Source: Branchiostoma belcheri
Taxonomy: Eukaryota > Chordata > Leptocardii > Amphioxiformes > Branchiostomatidae
Assembly: GCF_001625305.1 (NCBI RefSeq)
Contig: NW_017803932.1
Location: 478,291 to 542,290, forward strand
Direction: 5' to 3'
Length of the DNA stretch: 64,000 nt
The notes beneath the pieces were generated by a model. The model was not told the origin of the DNA, searched no databases, and worked only from the letters and a program-made list of their open reading frames with translations. A program made the translations under genes and the position numbers. Below, piece by piece: positions 63,887-64,000 of this stretch. Positions within the stretch are counted from its first letter, which is position 1; each line of letters begins with the position of its first letter.

Positions 63887-64000
63887 CTAAGAGTTCAAAC
63901 AATATTAGACTGAGCCTACCTGGCGCATGGATAGCCTTGTTTCGCTACATTGTCGGACAGTTTTAAACAATATTTGAGCACCACCACCCACGAAACAGTA
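63887..64000 (-). other. Polycystin intron at window edge
   Basis: Non-coding sequence upstream of the acceptor CTCTTAG at 63887; the preceding exon lies outside the window. Confidence 0.7.

Overview
The window is intron-rich eukaryotic DNA with no bacterial features. Gene content points to an invertebrate chordate, most likely amphioxus (Branchiostoma). The reasons are a chordate-type MKKS gene placed head-to-head with an SLX4IP homologue as in human, a polycystin-1 family gene, many long introns, and numerous small foldback/Harbinger-like elements. The species call is inference. The sequence holds two assembly gaps (2152-2684; 43309-43328 plus a single n at 43278).

Layout, left to right. 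1-4461: no recognisable gene. 4462-4651 (-): probable first exon of an unidentified gene. 5364-6702 (+): a two-exon gene of unknown function with a mitochondrial-looking N-terminus. 9747-30628 (-): an eight-exon BASP1/MARCKS-like gene; a tiny myristoylation-signal exon lies 12.7 kb upstream of a set of Ala/Pro/Glu-repeat exons, almost all phase 0. Its large intron and flanks carry foldback elements and MITEs. 32744-33245 (-): tail of a dead non-LTR retrotransposon.

33973-38527 (-): MKKS (BBS6) chaperonin-like gene, preceded on the same transcript by a separate 74-codon membrane microprotein ORF (38011-38235), equivalent in position to the upstream ORFs of human MKKS. 38788-48432 (+): an SLX4IP homologue much longer than the vertebrate protein, with an extra C-terminal domain. 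The two genes diverge from about 150-250 bp of shared promoter, and a 117-bp inverted repeat brackets the SLX4IP first exon. 49655-63886 (-): the last 28 exons of a polycystin-1-like gene, from REJ-like ectodomain through GAIN/GPS, PLAT and 11 membrane segments to a C-terminal coiled coil; its 5' part lies beyond the window. SLX4IP and the polycystin gene end tail-to-tail.

I rebuilt the exon models by hand from splice sites and reading-frame phase. The MKKS and polycystin models close in frame throughout. The SLX4IP model closes if a 67-nt intron is accepted, and the BASP1-like model closes if one base is missing from an A-run. The genes do not form a pathway; the meaningful links are the MKKS-microprotein dicistron and the MKKS/SLX4IP shared promoter.
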